A stretch of 64,000 bases of DNA from Streptomyces sp. NRRL B-24484 (GTDB taxonomy: Bacteria > Actinomycetota > Actinomycetes > Streptomycetales > Streptomycetaceae): contig NZ_JOAI01000008.1 in assembly GCF_000717715.1 (NCBI RefSeq), positions 62,001 through 126,000 on the forward strand. The letters run 5' to 3'. The notes under the pieces were generated by a model. That model had not been told where the DNA came from. It made no database searches and was given only the letters and a program-made list of their open reading frames with translations. The translations under genes were made by a program, and so were the position numbers. Of this stretch, positions 1 through 8,900 are shown one piece after another (the stretch's first letter is position 1; every line of letters begins with the position of its first letter).

Positions 1-59
1 GCACCGCCCAGCAGCGCGGCGGCGCCCAGGAGGGCTGCGGAACGGATCTGGAGGTTCAT
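1..59 (-). CDS. N-terminus of a secreted or membrane protein (partial)
   Basis: Only the first 19 codons are inside the window. The start is ATG at 59, with an AGGAG box about 8 bases upstream. The visible residues begin MNLQIRSAALLGAAALLGG, a short basic N-region followed by a hydrophobic Ala/Leu/Gly stretch, typical of a Sec signal peptide or first membrane segment. The mature part is outside the window, so no function can be given. It reads away from the DoxX gene stop at 126 and is on the same strand, so it could be the distal gene of the same transcript. Confidence 0.6.
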   Translation of the reverse strand, partial: MNLQIRSAALLGAAALLGG

Positions 60-125
60 GGGTGTCTGCTCCTGTGGGAACGGCGGTTCTCGCGGGTGGG
101 GGCCGGGTCCGGCAAGACCCGCCGG

Positions 126-689
126 TCAGGACAGCCCCGCGCCCTCCTGCATGGCGGCCTGCTCGACCTCCCGGATCTCCCGTCGGCGCACGGTGTCCTG
201 ACGGCGCGTCACCACCGCGGCCGCGCCGATCGCGCTCGCGCCGAAGGCCAGCAGCCCGACCCACGGCCGGTCCAGCACGTGGCCGAGCGCGTGGTCCAGC
301 GAGTAGCGGCCGGCCCCGGAGATGCCCAGGGCCAGCCCGCAGGTGCCGAGCAGGCCGGGGTACTCGAAGCCGCCGCCCATCGCGAAGAAGCCGGCGGGGG
401 CGTGCACGGCGATCGCGCCCGCCATCGTCCCGGCCACCACCGAGCCGGCCACCGGCGTGGCCAGGCCGAGCACGAGCAGCGCCCCGCCGCCGGCCTCGCC
501 GAGCCCGGAGGCGACGGCGTTGGGCCGGCCCGGCTCGTAGCCCATGTGCTCCATGGCCTGGGCCGTCCCTTCGATCCCCCCTCCGCCGAACCAGCCGAAG
601 AGCTTCTGCGCGCCGTGCGCGAACATCACTCCGCCCACGGCGGCGCGCAGGGCGAACAGGCCGAGGTCCTTGCGGTGCAGACTGGTCAT
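126..689 (-). CDS. DoxX family membrane protein
   Basis: 187 aa. DoxX proteins are small four-helix integral membrane proteins, in some actinobacteria linked to redox or thiol stress. The protein opens with a short cytoplasmic segment and then the family-typical R.avGgvmfaHGaqKLFGWFGG motif, followed by an AMEHMG segment and further hydrophobic helices around residues 65-95, 105-125 and 135-155. The C-terminus is charged and probably cytoplasmic. The ATG at 689 is chosen because MTSLHRKDLG starts just before the first helix; the frame stays open further upstream but without family similarity. It is divergent from the barstar-like gene at 794, with 104 bases between them. Family assignment is firm; the physiological role is unknown. 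Confidence 0.85.
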   Translation of the reverse strand: MTSLHRKDLGLFALRAAVGGVMFAHGAQKLFGWFGGGGIEGTAQAMEHMGYEPGRPNAVASGLGEAGGGALLVLGLATPVAGSVVAGTMAGAIAVHAPAGFFAMGGGFEYPGLLGTCGLALGISGAGRYSLDHALGHVLDRPWVGLLAFGASAIGAAAVVTRRQDTVRRREIREVEQAAMQEGAGLS

Positions 690-793
690 GATGGGGCCCC
701 TGGGTCGATGGCAGCACGTCCTCTCCATCCCAGCCCACGGGCCGAGGCCGCTCGACCCGGGACCGCCATCCGGGCGAACCACCGAGGAGCGCC

Positions 794-1105
794 ATGACCG
801 CGCCGGCCACACCCGTGTTCCACCTCGACGGGACGGAGGTCACCGACGAGCGGTCGCTGTTCACCGCGCTCGGCGCGGCCCTCCGCCCGCCGGACGGCTA
901 CTACGGCAGCAACCTGGACGCGCTCGCCGACTGCCTGCGCGGCGGCTACGGCCCCGAGCCGCCGTTCGTGCTGGTCTGGCACGCCTCCGCGCTCGCCGCC
1001 TCCGGCCTGGACCGGCGGATGCTGCTGGCCGGCCGCGAGTGCAGCTACTTCGAGGCGGTGCTGGACGTCCTGAAGCAGGGCGGCGTCACGGTGCGGCTGC
1101 GCTGA
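794..1105 (+). CDS. Barstar-like protein
   Basis: 103 aa. Barstar proteins are small inhibitors of barnase-type ribonucleases. Seen here: the family pattern in which an LFTALGAAL helix is followed by DGYYGSNLDALADCLRGGYG, the conserved Asn-Leu-Asp-Ala-Leu...Asp...Leu core with which barstars plug the RNase active site. A beta strand (PFVLVWHAS) and a second helix (YFEAVLDVLKQGG) follow. The start is ATG 794 with GAGGAG close upstream. No barnase-like toxin gene is recognisable nearby, so this is an orphan. Many Streptomyces carry several such genes, some paired with secreted RNases located elsewhere. It may inhibit an intracellular RNase or have been co-opted. Confidence 0.8.
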   Translation: MTAPATPVFHLDGTEVTDERSLFTALGAALRPPDGYYGSNLDALADCLRGGYGPEPPFVLVWHASALAASGLDRRMLLAGRECSYFEAVLDVLKQGGVTVRLR

Positions 1106-1227
1106 CGGGCCGTGACGGCGTCCCCGGCCGCCGTTACGGAGCCGGAACACTCCGTGCAGAACCGGGCCGCCGGCGCCGGGCGTGGTCACGCCCGACACCC
1201 CGTGACCGGCGACCCGCAGGAGCACCC

Positions 1228-1911
1228 GTGAACCACCGCCCGACCGCCACCGCCCGCGCCGCTGCCACCGCCGCCGCCGTGCTCGCCCTCGCCCTCGGCG
1301 CGGTCGGCTGCGACGACGGCACCACCGCGGCCGGCAGCGGCGCGCCGGCCGCCGCGGCCTCCACCGCCACCGCGGCCGCGGCCGGGAACGGCTCCACCGC
1401 GAGTGCCGCGCCCGCCGGGACCGCGGGGCCGGGCTCGGCGGCCGGGACGGGCGGGGCCGCCGCGCAGGCGGGCACGGACCGCTGCCGCACCGCCGACCTG
1501 AAGGCCGACGTGCAGATCCAGGAGGCCGGCAAGGCCATGGTGATGCTGACCAACAAGGGCAGCCGCAGCTGCACCGTCAAGGGCTACCTCGGCTACGGCG
1601 GGCTGCTCGCCGACAACTCCCGCACCGACACCGCCACCCACCGGGTCGCCAAGCCCGGCCTGCCGGTCGCCGTCACCCTCAAGCCCGGCACCACCGCCTT
1701 CTCCGGGCTCTCCTGGAACAGCTGCGACAAGGCCGACGCGACCTGCGGCGTGCTCGCCGGCCTGGTGGTCACCCCGCCGGACGAGACCACCCGGCTGACC
1801 GCCACCGTGCTCGGCACCGACGGCAAGCCGGTCGTGCAGTTCCCCGTCGCGAAGGCCGGCTTCACCGTCGGCACCCTCCAGCCCTCCAACCAGGGCGTCC
1901 TGCTCGGCTGA
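1228..1911 (+). CDS. DUF4232 putative lipoprotein
   Basis: 227 aa from GTG 1228, with AGGAG at 1218-1222. The N-terminus has Arg residues, an Ala/Leu-rich hydrophobic run and then LALGAVGC, a lipobox-like signal-peptidase II site with an unusual Ala at -3, so it is probably anchored to the outer face of the membrane. Residues ~30-85 are an Ala/Gly/Thr-rich linker. The C-terminal ~140 residues match the DUF4232 pattern: C(R)TADLKADV...., MVMLTNKGSRSCTVKGYLGYG, then a conserved second Cys pair around SWNSCDKADATCG. The domain probably forms a secreted beta-sandwich with two disulfides. No function is known. Confidence 0.82.
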   Translation: MNHRPTATARAAATAAAVLALALGAVGCDDGTTAAGSGAPAAAASTATAAAAGNGSTASAAPAGTAGPGSAAGTGGAAAQAGTDRCRTADLKADVQIQEAGKAMVMLTNKGSRSCTVKGYLGYGGLLADNSRTDTATHRVAKPGLPVAVTLKPGTTAFSGLSWNSCDKADATCGVLAGLVVTPPDETTRLTATVLGTDGKPVVQFPVAKAGFTVGTLQPSNQGVLLG

Positions 1912-1933
1912 CGCCCGCGCTCCGCGGGGCCGG

Positions 1934-3199
1934 TCAGAAGAACGTCCGGACGAGGTCGACGACGCGCGGGCGGTCCGCGTCCGCGTCGTCGAGCACCGGG
2001 ATCAGCGTCCACCGGTCGAAGGCCGTGCACGGGTGGGAGATCCCGAGGCGGACGACCTCGCCGACGGCGACCTCGGCGCCCCGCAGGTAGGCGTGCTGGT
2101 CGTTGAGGGCGCTCACCGTCGCACCGGTCAGCGGCTTGCCGCCGCGGACCTCCTGCGGGGCCGGCAGGCCGAGGTCGACCGGGAGGTCGCGCTTGCCGGC
2201 GTCCAGCAGGGCGAGGCCGGGCTCCGGGACGGACACCACCCGGGCCCAGCCGTGCAGCGCGGCGCGCAGCGGCTCGCCGGCGCCGCGGCGGCCGAACGGC
2301 GAGATGCCGCGGTAGAAGCCGTCGTCGTGGGCGAGGTAGGCGCCGGCCCGGACGACCACGCGGGTCCGGGCGTCGGCGAGCGGGGCGAGTTCCTCGGCGA
2401 CGGTGTCGAAGAAGGCGCTGCCGCCGGCCGTCACCCACACCTCGTCCACCGCGTCGAACAGGCCCTCGCCGGCGAGCTGCCGGTGCAGTTCGGCCATCCC
2501 CCGCAGGTAGCCGGTCACGGCGGAGACGGAGGCCGGGGAGGCGTCCGGGCCGATCGGGCCCTCGTAGCCGCTGACGCCGGCCAGCCGCAGGCCGGGCGCG
2601 GCGTGCACGGCGCGGGCCACCTCGACCGCCTCGGAGAGCGTGCGGCACCCCGTACGGCCGCCGGGGGCGCCGAGCTCCACGCAGACGTCGACCGGGGCGG
2701 GCGCACCGCGCAGCGCCTCGGACATCAGGGCGACGGCGCGGGTGGAGTCGACCCAGCTCGCGAAGCGGAACTCCGGGTCGGCGGCGAGTTCGGCGGAGAG
2801 CCAGCGCAGCCCGGCCGGGTCGAGCAGGGTGTTGGCCAGGTGGATGCGGCGCAGCCCGAAGGCGCGGCCGACCCGCAGCTGCGGCAGGTTGGCGAGGGTG
2901 ACGGCGCAGGCGCCCGCGTCCAGGTGGCGCTGCCAGAGGGCGGGGGCCATCGAGGTCTTGCCGTGCGGGGCGAGGCCGACGCCGGCCTGCTCGCACCAGG
3001 CGGCCATGGTGCGCAGGTTGTGGTCGAGGGCGGCGGCGTCCAGGGTCAGCAGCGGGGTGCCGAGGCCGTCCAGCCCGGGGGCGGTGGCGAGGTACTCGGC
3101 GACGGTGAGGCCCCACGCCTCGGCGGGGATCGCCTTGAAGCGGAAGTCCAGCCGTTCCCCGGCCAGTTCGGCCACCTTCGCCCGGTCGATCAGCTCCAT
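1934..3199 (-). CDS. PLP-dependent amino acid deaminase, D-serine dehydratase-like
   Basis: 421 aa. The fold-type III (alanine racemase-like) N-terminal domain covers residues ~45-290. The PLP lysine is Lys81 in PHGKTSMAP. The C-terminal domain carries SHPCTAFDRW, where His and Cys match the Zn ligands of eukaryotic-type D-serine dehydratase (DSD1), so the reaction is probably metal-assisted beta-elimination or deamination of a D-hydroxyamino acid. Low-specificity D-threonine aldolase is the main alternative. The start is ATG 3199. A TAGGCT -10-like sequence lies ~45-50 bases upstream of the start in the 84-base gap behind the regulator gene, so it may have its own promoter. Its position beside the kynurenine module and downstream of an AsnC regulator suggests a role in amino-acid catabolism. 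Confidence 0.8.
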   Translation of the reverse strand: MELIDRAKVAELAGERLDFRFKAIPAEAWGLTVAEYLATAPGLDGLGTPLLTLDAAALDHNLRTMAAWCEQAGVGLAPHGKTSMAPALWQRHLDAGACAVTLANLPQLRVGRAFGLRRIHLANTLLDPAGLRWLSAELAADPEFRFASWVDSTRAVALMSEALRGAPAPVDVCVELGAPGGRTGCRTLSEAVEVARAVHAAPGLRLAGVSGYEGPIGPDASPASVSAVTGYLRGMAELHRQLAGEGLFDAVDEVWVTAGGSAFFDTVAEELAPLADARTRVVVRAGAYLAHDDGFYRGISPFGRRGAGEPLRAALHGWARVVSVPEPGLALLDAGKRDLPVDLGLPAPQEVRGGKPLTGATVSALNDQHAYLRGAEVAVGEVVRLGISHPCTAFDRWTLIPVLDDADADRPRVVDLVRTFF

Positions 3200-3283
3200 C
3201 GCGCCCAGCCGTCCTCTCGCCCGCGCCCGCGGCGTCCCGGGCGTCCGACGGGCAGCCTATGCCGTCGCCGCCGGGCCGCGGGC

Positions 3284-3718
3284 CTACGGCGCCACCACGG
3301 GCCGCCAGGGGACGGGGCTGGAGAGGATCATCGAGCTGGCGGGCTGGCCGTAGGCGGCGAGCCGGTCGATGAGCTGTTCGAAGGCGACCATGCCGGGCAC
3401 CCCGACCAGCAGGATGCAGCAGGCGCCGCCGGTGACCCGGTGCAGCTGGAAGACCTCGGGCCAGCGGGTCACCTCGGGGTCGCGGAGCACGCAGTGCGGG
3501 CCGTAGCACTGCATGGTGACCAGGGCCATCACGTTCAGGCCGGCCCGGGCGGGGTCGACGTGCGCGTGGTAGCCGGTGATCACCCCGTCGGCCTCCAGCC
3601 GGCGGACCCGTTCGGCGACGGCCGGGGCGGAGAGCTTCACCCGCCGGGAGAGCTCGTTGTAGGAGAGCCGGGCGTCGGCCTGCAGTTCGGCGAGCAGCAG
3701 CCGGTCGACGGCGTCCAT
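3284..3718 (-). CDS. kynR: Lrp/AsnC regulator, probable KynR
   Basis: 144 aa, the usual size for the family. Residues 1-60 form the winged helix-turn-helix (LSYNELSRRVKLSAPAVAERVRRLEADGVITGY). The remainder is the ligand-sensing RAM/AsnC_trans_reg domain. ATG 3718 is preferred over further upstream starts because it begins MDAVDRLLLAELQADARLS, the family's standard opening, with GGGAG upstream. It is divergent from the tryptophan dioxygenase gene at 3898. In proteobacteria KynR occupies the same position and activates kynurenine genes in response to kynurenine; the name here is by context and not by experiment. The intergenic palindrome at 3738-3751 is the obvious candidate site. Confidence 0.8.
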   Translation of the reverse strand: MDAVDRLLLAELQADARLSYNELSRRVKLSAPAVAERVRRLEADGVITGYHAHVDPARAGLNVMALVTMQCYGPHCVLRDPEVTRWPEVFQLHRVTGGACCILLVGVPGMVAFEQLIDRLAAYGQPASSMILSSPVPWRPVVAP

Positions 3719-3737
3719 GGCGACTCCCGGGGTCGGG

Positions 3738-3751
3738 TTTGCGTTCGCAAA
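3738..3751. promoter_or_regulatory. Palindromic candidate operator for the kynurenine regulator
   Basis: TTTGCG-TT-CGCAAA is a perfect inverted repeat 20 bases upstream of the Lrp/AsnC start and 146 bases upstream of the dioxygenase start. Its size and place fit an Lrp/AsnC dimer site for autoregulation and divergent control. Binding is inferred. Confidence 0.5.
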
Positions 3752-3897
3752 GCGGATCGGCTCCAAGACCTTGTGTTCGTGAAGCCGGGGCGCGGTTTCG
3801 CTGCCCGCCGCCCATTCAAGACGGAACGGATGCCGCCGCACAATGGTGACCCCCACGATGGGAGTGGGACGTAACAGGACACACCAGGAGGAGTGCC

Positions 3898-4728
3898 ATG
3901 GGCGGGGACACCGTCGACCGGCCGAATCTCGCCTTCGCGCCGCAGGGGGAGCCCGGCAACGGCACCCCGTACGCGCGCTACGCCATGCTGGACGTGCTGC
4001 ACGGCCTGCAGCAGCCGCGCAGCAAGGTGCCGGCCGAGTACACGTTCATCGTCGCCACGCAGGTGATGGAGCTGCTCTTCGACCTGCTGCAGCGCGAGTG
4101 GGTCGCCGCCCAGCTGGCGCTGCGCGAGAACGACCCCGCCGGCGCGGTCGCCGCCCTGCGCCGCGGCACCCACATACAGGACGTGCTGGTCGGCTCCTGG
4201 GACCTGCTCGCCACCATGACGCCCGCCGAGTTCAACTCCTTCCGCGAGGTGCTGGGCGAGGCCTCCGGCTTCCAGTCCTCGGCCTTCCTGCGGCTGGAGT
4301 TCCTGCTCGGCAACAAGGCCGGCTCGCTGCTGCGGATGTACGAGGACTCCCCCGCCGTGCACGCCGAGCTCACCGAGGCCCTGAACGGCGCCAGCCTGTA
4401 CGACGACGCGCTCGCCCTGCTCGCCCGCCGCGGGGTGGACGTGCCGCACGAGCCGACCCCGGGCCGGCACCGGCACAGCGCCGAGGTCGAGCAGGCCTGG
4501 CGCCGGGTCTACACCGACCCGGAGCTGGCCGAGCTCGCCCGGCTCGGCGAGGCGCTGCTGGACACCGCGGAGCGGGTCACCCGCTGGCGCCAGCGCCACC
4601 TCTCCTCGGTCAAGCGCACCATGGGCGCCAAGCCCGGCACCGGCGGCTCCAGCGGCCTCAGCTGGCTCAAGCAGTCCGCCGACCAGGACGTCTTCCCCGA
4701 GCTGTGGACCGTGAGGAACGAACTGTGA
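3898..4728 (+). CDS. kynA: Tryptophan 2,3-dioxygenase family protein
   Basis: 276 aa. The family uses heme and O2 to open the indole ring of L-Trp to N-formylkynurenine. Visible family features: FIVATQVMELLF (residues 50-61), MTPAEFNSFREVLGEASGFQS with the substrate-binding Arg116, His234 in RHLSSVKR matching the proximal heme ligand, and the hallmark GTGGSSG at 247-253 followed by FPELW. The distal catalytic His of canonical enzymes (HQ in the first motif) is Thr54 here, an unusual change. The start is ATG 3898 with AGGAGG upstream. Its stop overlaps the kynureninase GTG by four bases (GTGA), so the two are translationally coupled. No kynurenine formamidase gene is adjacent. Confidence 0.88.
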   Translation: MGGDTVDRPNLAFAPQGEPGNGTPYARYAMLDVLHGLQQPRSKVPAEYTFIVATQVMELLFDLLQREWVAAQLALRENDPAGAVAALRRGTHIQDVLVGSWDLLATMTPAEFNSFREVLGEASGFQSSAFLRLEFLLGNKAGSLLRMYEDSPAVHAELTEALNGASLYDDALALLARRGVDVPHEPTPGRHRHSAEVEQAWRRVYTDPELAELARLGEALLDTAERVTRWRQRHLSSVKRTMGAKPGTGGSSGLSWLKQSADQDVFPELWTVRNEL

Positions 4729-5948
4729 CCACCCGCGAGGAGTGCGCGGCCCTCGACGCCGCCGACCCGCTGGCCGCCCTGCGCGGCGAGTTCGCCCTGC
4801 CCGAGGGCGTGCTCTACCTGGACGGCAACTCGCTCGGCGCCCTGCCGAAGGGCACCGCGGCCCGGGTCGCCGGCATGGTCGAGCGCGAGTGGGGCGAGGG
4901 CCTGATCCGCAGCTGGAACGACGCCGGCTGGTTCGCCCTGCCGCACCGCCTCGGCGAGCGGCTCTCGCCCATGCTGGGCGCGGCCCCGGGCCAGGTGGTG
5001 GTCTGCGACTCCACCTCCGTGAACCTCTTCAAGGTGATCGGCGCGGCCCTGCGGATGCGGCCGGGGCGCAGCACGCTGCTCGCCGAGCACGCCGCCTTCC
5101 CGACCGACCTGTACATCACCGAGGGCGTCACCGGCCTCTTCGACGGCGCCCGCACCGTGCTGCTGCCGCGCGCCGCCGACCTCGGCGAGCACCTCGGCGA
5201 GGACACCGCCGTGGTGGTGCTCTCGCACGTGGACTACCGCACCGGCGAACTGCTGGACATGGCCGCGATCACCGCGCAGGTGCACGCCGCCGGCGCCCTG
5301 ATGGTCTGGGACCTGTGCCACACCGCCGGTGCGCTGCCGATCGAACTCGACGCCTGCGGCGTGGACTTCGCCGTCGGCTGCGGCTACAAGTACCTCAACG
5401 GCGGCCCCGGCGCACCCGCCTTCCTGTACGCGGCGCAGCGCCACCAGGCCGCGGCCGCACAGCCGTTGAGCGGCTGGTTCGGCCACGCCCGGCCGTTCGC
5501 CTTCGAGCCCTCGTACGCGCCGACCGAGGGCATCGGCCGCTTCCTGACCGGCACCCCGCCGCTGCTCGGCATGGCCGGGCTGGACGCCGCCCTGGACGTC
5601 TGGGAGAAGGCCGACCTGGCACAGGTGCGGGCCGCCTCGCTGGCGCTCACCGACCTGTTCCTGGAGCTCGTCGAGCCGCTCGGGCTGGAGTCGGTCACCC
5701 CCCGCGAGCACGCCCGGCGCGGCAGCCACGTCTCGCTGCGGCACCCCGAGGGCTACACGGTGATGCAGGCGCTGATCGCCCGCGGGGTGATCGGCGACTT
5801 CCGCGCCCCCGACCTGATGCGCTTCGGCTTCACCCCGCTCTACCTCTCCCGCACGGACGTCTTCGACGCGGTGCGGCACCTCGCCGAGGTGCTGGAGAGC
5901 GGCGAGTGGCGCGAGGACCGGTTCAGCCGCCGGGGCGCGGTGACCTGA
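4725..5948 (+). CDS. kynU: Kynureninase
   Basis: 407 aa from GTG 4725. This PLP fold-type I enzyme cleaves kynurenine to anthranilate and alanine. Seen: the N-terminal YLDGNSLG motif, GEGLIRSWNDAGWF, PLP phosphate and ring contacts CDSTSVNLFK and D196 in VWDLCHTAGALP, and the Schiff-base Lys222 in GCGYKYLNGGPG. The C-terminal domain with RRGSHVSLRHPEGY and GVIGDFRAPDLMRFGFTPLY is intact, so the protein is full length. It overlaps the dioxygenase gene by 4 bases and converges on the 1010-aa TIR-protein gene with a 26-base overlap. The pair would produce anthranilate for catabolism or secondary metabolism. Confidence 0.93.
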   Translation: MTTREECAALDAADPLAALRGEFALPEGVLYLDGNSLGALPKGTAARVAGMVEREWGEGLIRSWNDAGWFALPHRLGERLSPMLGAAPGQVVVCDSTSVNLFKVIGAALRMRPGRSTLLAEHAAFPTDLYITEGVTGLFDGARTVLLPRAADLGEHLGEDTAVVVLSHVDYRTGELLDMAAITAQVHAAGALMVWDLCHTAGALPIELDACGVDFAVGCGYKYLNGGPGAPAFLYAAQRHQAAAAQPLSGWFGHARPFAFEPSYAPTEGIGRFLTGTPPLLGMAGLDAALDVWEKADLAQVRAASLALTDLFLELVEPLGLESVTPREHARRGSHVSLRHPEGYTVMQALIARGVIGDFRAPDLMRFGFTPLYLSRTDVFDAVRHLAEVLESGEWREDRFSRRGAVT

Positions 5949-8900
5949 GGAAGGCGTTCTCCAGGCCGTCCCAGTTCAGCGGGCGGCCCGGGGGGATGCG
6001 GGTCTCGTGCGCGACCTGCACGATCCGGGTCGCCAGCCGGTGCACCGCGAGCTCGTACAGCTCGCGCCGGCCGGCGGCCCGGGCCAGCGCGTACAGGCCC
6101 TCGCTCTGGTACTCCGGGCCCAGGCTGCGGTGGTTGAAGCGCAGTTGGCGGGCGGCCGCGGGCTGCTCGGCCGAGGACACCGGCAGCCAGATCACCGGGA
6201 CGATCCCGCTCGCCTGCACCGCCGAGCGCTCCGCGGCCCGGGCCGCCCGGCGGGCGAAGCCGTACCACTCGCGGCCGCAGCGCTCGCTGGCGAAGTAGCG
6301 CGGCGAGTACAGCGGCACGAAGACCCGGCAGGTGGCGAGCGCCTCGGTGATCTGCCAGCGCGACCAGCTGTCCAGCTCGGGGCTGCGGTCGACGAAGCCG
6401 GGCGGCACCGCGGACGGCAGGTCGGTCAGCTGGAGCACCTCCTCGCAGAGGTCCTGGAAGAGCCGGTCCACCGTACGGCCGCCCGGGCCGCCGGGGTGGC
6501 TGAGGAAGAAGTAGGGTCTGGGCGCCTCCGGGCCGGCCGGCTCCTTGCGGTGCGTGCCCGAGTGCGAGGGGGTGCGCGACTCGACCGGCCCGCCGTGCAG
6601 TTGGGCGTTGCGGGCGAGCACCAGCGGACGGCCGTCCCGGGGCGGCCAGATCCGGGTCACCGGCGGCGCCGGCGGGGTGGACTGCAGGGCGATCTCCAGC
6701 AGGTGGTGGACGGTCAGCTGCGGCGCGCCGTCCGGGTCGCCGGTGCGGATCGCCGCCGCCAGCCGTCCCGCCACCGAACGGTCCACCGGGTGGCGGAGGT
6801 TGACCACCTGGAAGCTGCCCGGGTCGACCGCCACCGGGCCGCCCGCGGCCGGCTCCGGCGGCACGCTCCGCGAGCCGTCCAGGATCAGCAGCCGCCGGGC
6901 CGCCCGGCCGCCGGCGACCGTCTCCACCACCGCCTGCCAGTCCAGGCCCGGCCGGTGCACCCCGCCCCAGCGGCCGGCACCGACCGCCACCCCCAGCTCG
7001 TCGCCGGGGCCGAGCGGGCCGCCGACGTGCACCACCAGGGTGTCCTCGGCCTCCTGCACGGCCCGCTGCAGCGCCCGCTGGAAGCCGTCCGGGTCGTCCT
7101 CGCCGAGCCAGATGTGCCGCCGGTCCAGCCCCACCAGCGCCGGGTCGACCAGGGCCTCGGCGAGCGCGGCGAGATCGCGCAGCGCGGTGTACTCCTGCTC
7201 CTCCAGCACCTCGCCCGGGGCGCCGCGCGAGGTGGTCAGCAGCAGCACCGCCCGGGAGCGCTCCGGATCGGGCAGCGCGGCGGGTTCGGGCGGCGCGGGG
7301 ACGGCCGGCGTGTCCTCCTCGACCGGTCGGGCCGCCTCCTGCTGCTGCTGTGCCGCGGACCCGGTGTCGGCGGTGTGCGTCCCGGCGATCGGGCCGGCCA
7401 GGGTGAACACCGGGGCGCCGGTGACCCCGAGCAGCCGGGCCGCCTCGGGGCTGACCAGGGCGAAGGGCCGGGTGTCCAGCATGGTCAGGGTGCCGCCGCC
7501 GGCCGTCTCCACCCATGCCGGGAAGGTGCCGGCGCCCGTCCGGCCCGGGTCGCCGATCCGCCCGCCCACCCGGATCAGCAGCTCCAGTGCATGGTGCGCG
7601 GTGGACCGCGGCAGGGTGTGCAGCAGCAGCTCCCGCACCCCCGGGCGGAACGCGAAGTAGCCGGGCCGGCCCGGCTGTTCGCGCAGCAGACCGCTGACCA
7701 CCACCTCCGCCAGGTGCTGCGGCTGCGGCCGGGCCAGCCCGACCTGCTGGAGCAGCCGCATCACCGGCAGTGCGGGCGTGGTCAGCGCGGTCATCCCGGC
7801 GAGGGTGAACGCCTCCCGGGAGGCCGTCGCCCGGAACCGGACGACCAGCTCCTCGGCGGTCAGCTCCTCCGGGTCCGGCCCGGCCTCGACCACCCGGCCC
7901 GCGGGGTTCGTCGCCGCGCCGACCATGAGCGCCGCGCCGACCACCTGCCCGCCCGTCGGACTGCCCACCAGCTGCGCCCAGTTGGCCAGCCACTCGGGGC
8001 CGGGCTCCAGCACCGGGACGGCCGGTGCGCCGCGCCCGGGCGGGGCGTCGGTGAACGGGGTGAAGGTGTAGGCGGCGTCGGGCGCGCCGGCCTCGGTGGC
8101 GGTGAACACCCCGGGCACGGCGGGCACCGCGGTCAGCGGCCAGAGCCGCTCGGGCAGCGGCTGGACGACCGCCACCGGCAGCCGCCGGGCGAGCGCGTGC
8201 AGGGTGCGGTGCCAGCGGTCGCCGGCCGGCCCCGAGCGCCACTGCGGGCCCATGCAGTCACTGATCACCAGCACGGCGGAGCGGCCCTCGGCGATCCGGC
8301 GGTGCGCGAGCCGGCCGTCCGCGAGCAGGCGGCCGGAGCCGACCTGGCGGAAGGCGCCGGTCTGCTGGAAGAGCGTGCGCAGTTCGCGGGCGAGCGGCCG
8401 CCACAGGGTCATCGTCGGGCCGACGTCGAGCACCAGGTGCAGGTCGAGCCAGCGCTCGGTGCTGGGCCGCAGCACGGGCAGCCACTGGACGGGGCCGGGT
8501 TCGCGCAGCGCCTCGGCGATCCGGTCGGCGGTGGCCTGCTCGTCGAGGAGGCGTCGGCGCTCGTCCGGGACGAGCCGCTTCAGCGGGCGCAGGGCGCGCT
8601 GCAGCGACAGCGGACGGGCCAGCATCGGCGCACCGGGGGTGGGCGCGGGGACGGCGGGGGCGGATCGGCCGCCGCGGTCCGGGGCGGGCAGGTGCAGGGC
8701 GGTGCGCGGGCCGGTGCCGTCCGGGCCGGGGGTGTGTTCGGTGCGGTGGCGGGGACGGTGACCGTTCGGGGTGCCGGCGGCCGGGCGGTCGGTGCGCGGG
8801 GCGGCCCGGCCTGCGGTGTCCGCCCCGGTGCCGCCCTCGGTGCCGCGGGCGGCCAGCCAGAGCAGCTCGGCCAGCTCGACGGGGGCCCGGGGGGCGAGGC

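Noticed and set aside
2033..3874. 613-codon plus-strand frame opposite the amino acid deaminase and kynR genes
   Set aside because: Composition is Gly/Ala/Arg/Val with no motif; the opposite strand carries a clear PLP enzyme.
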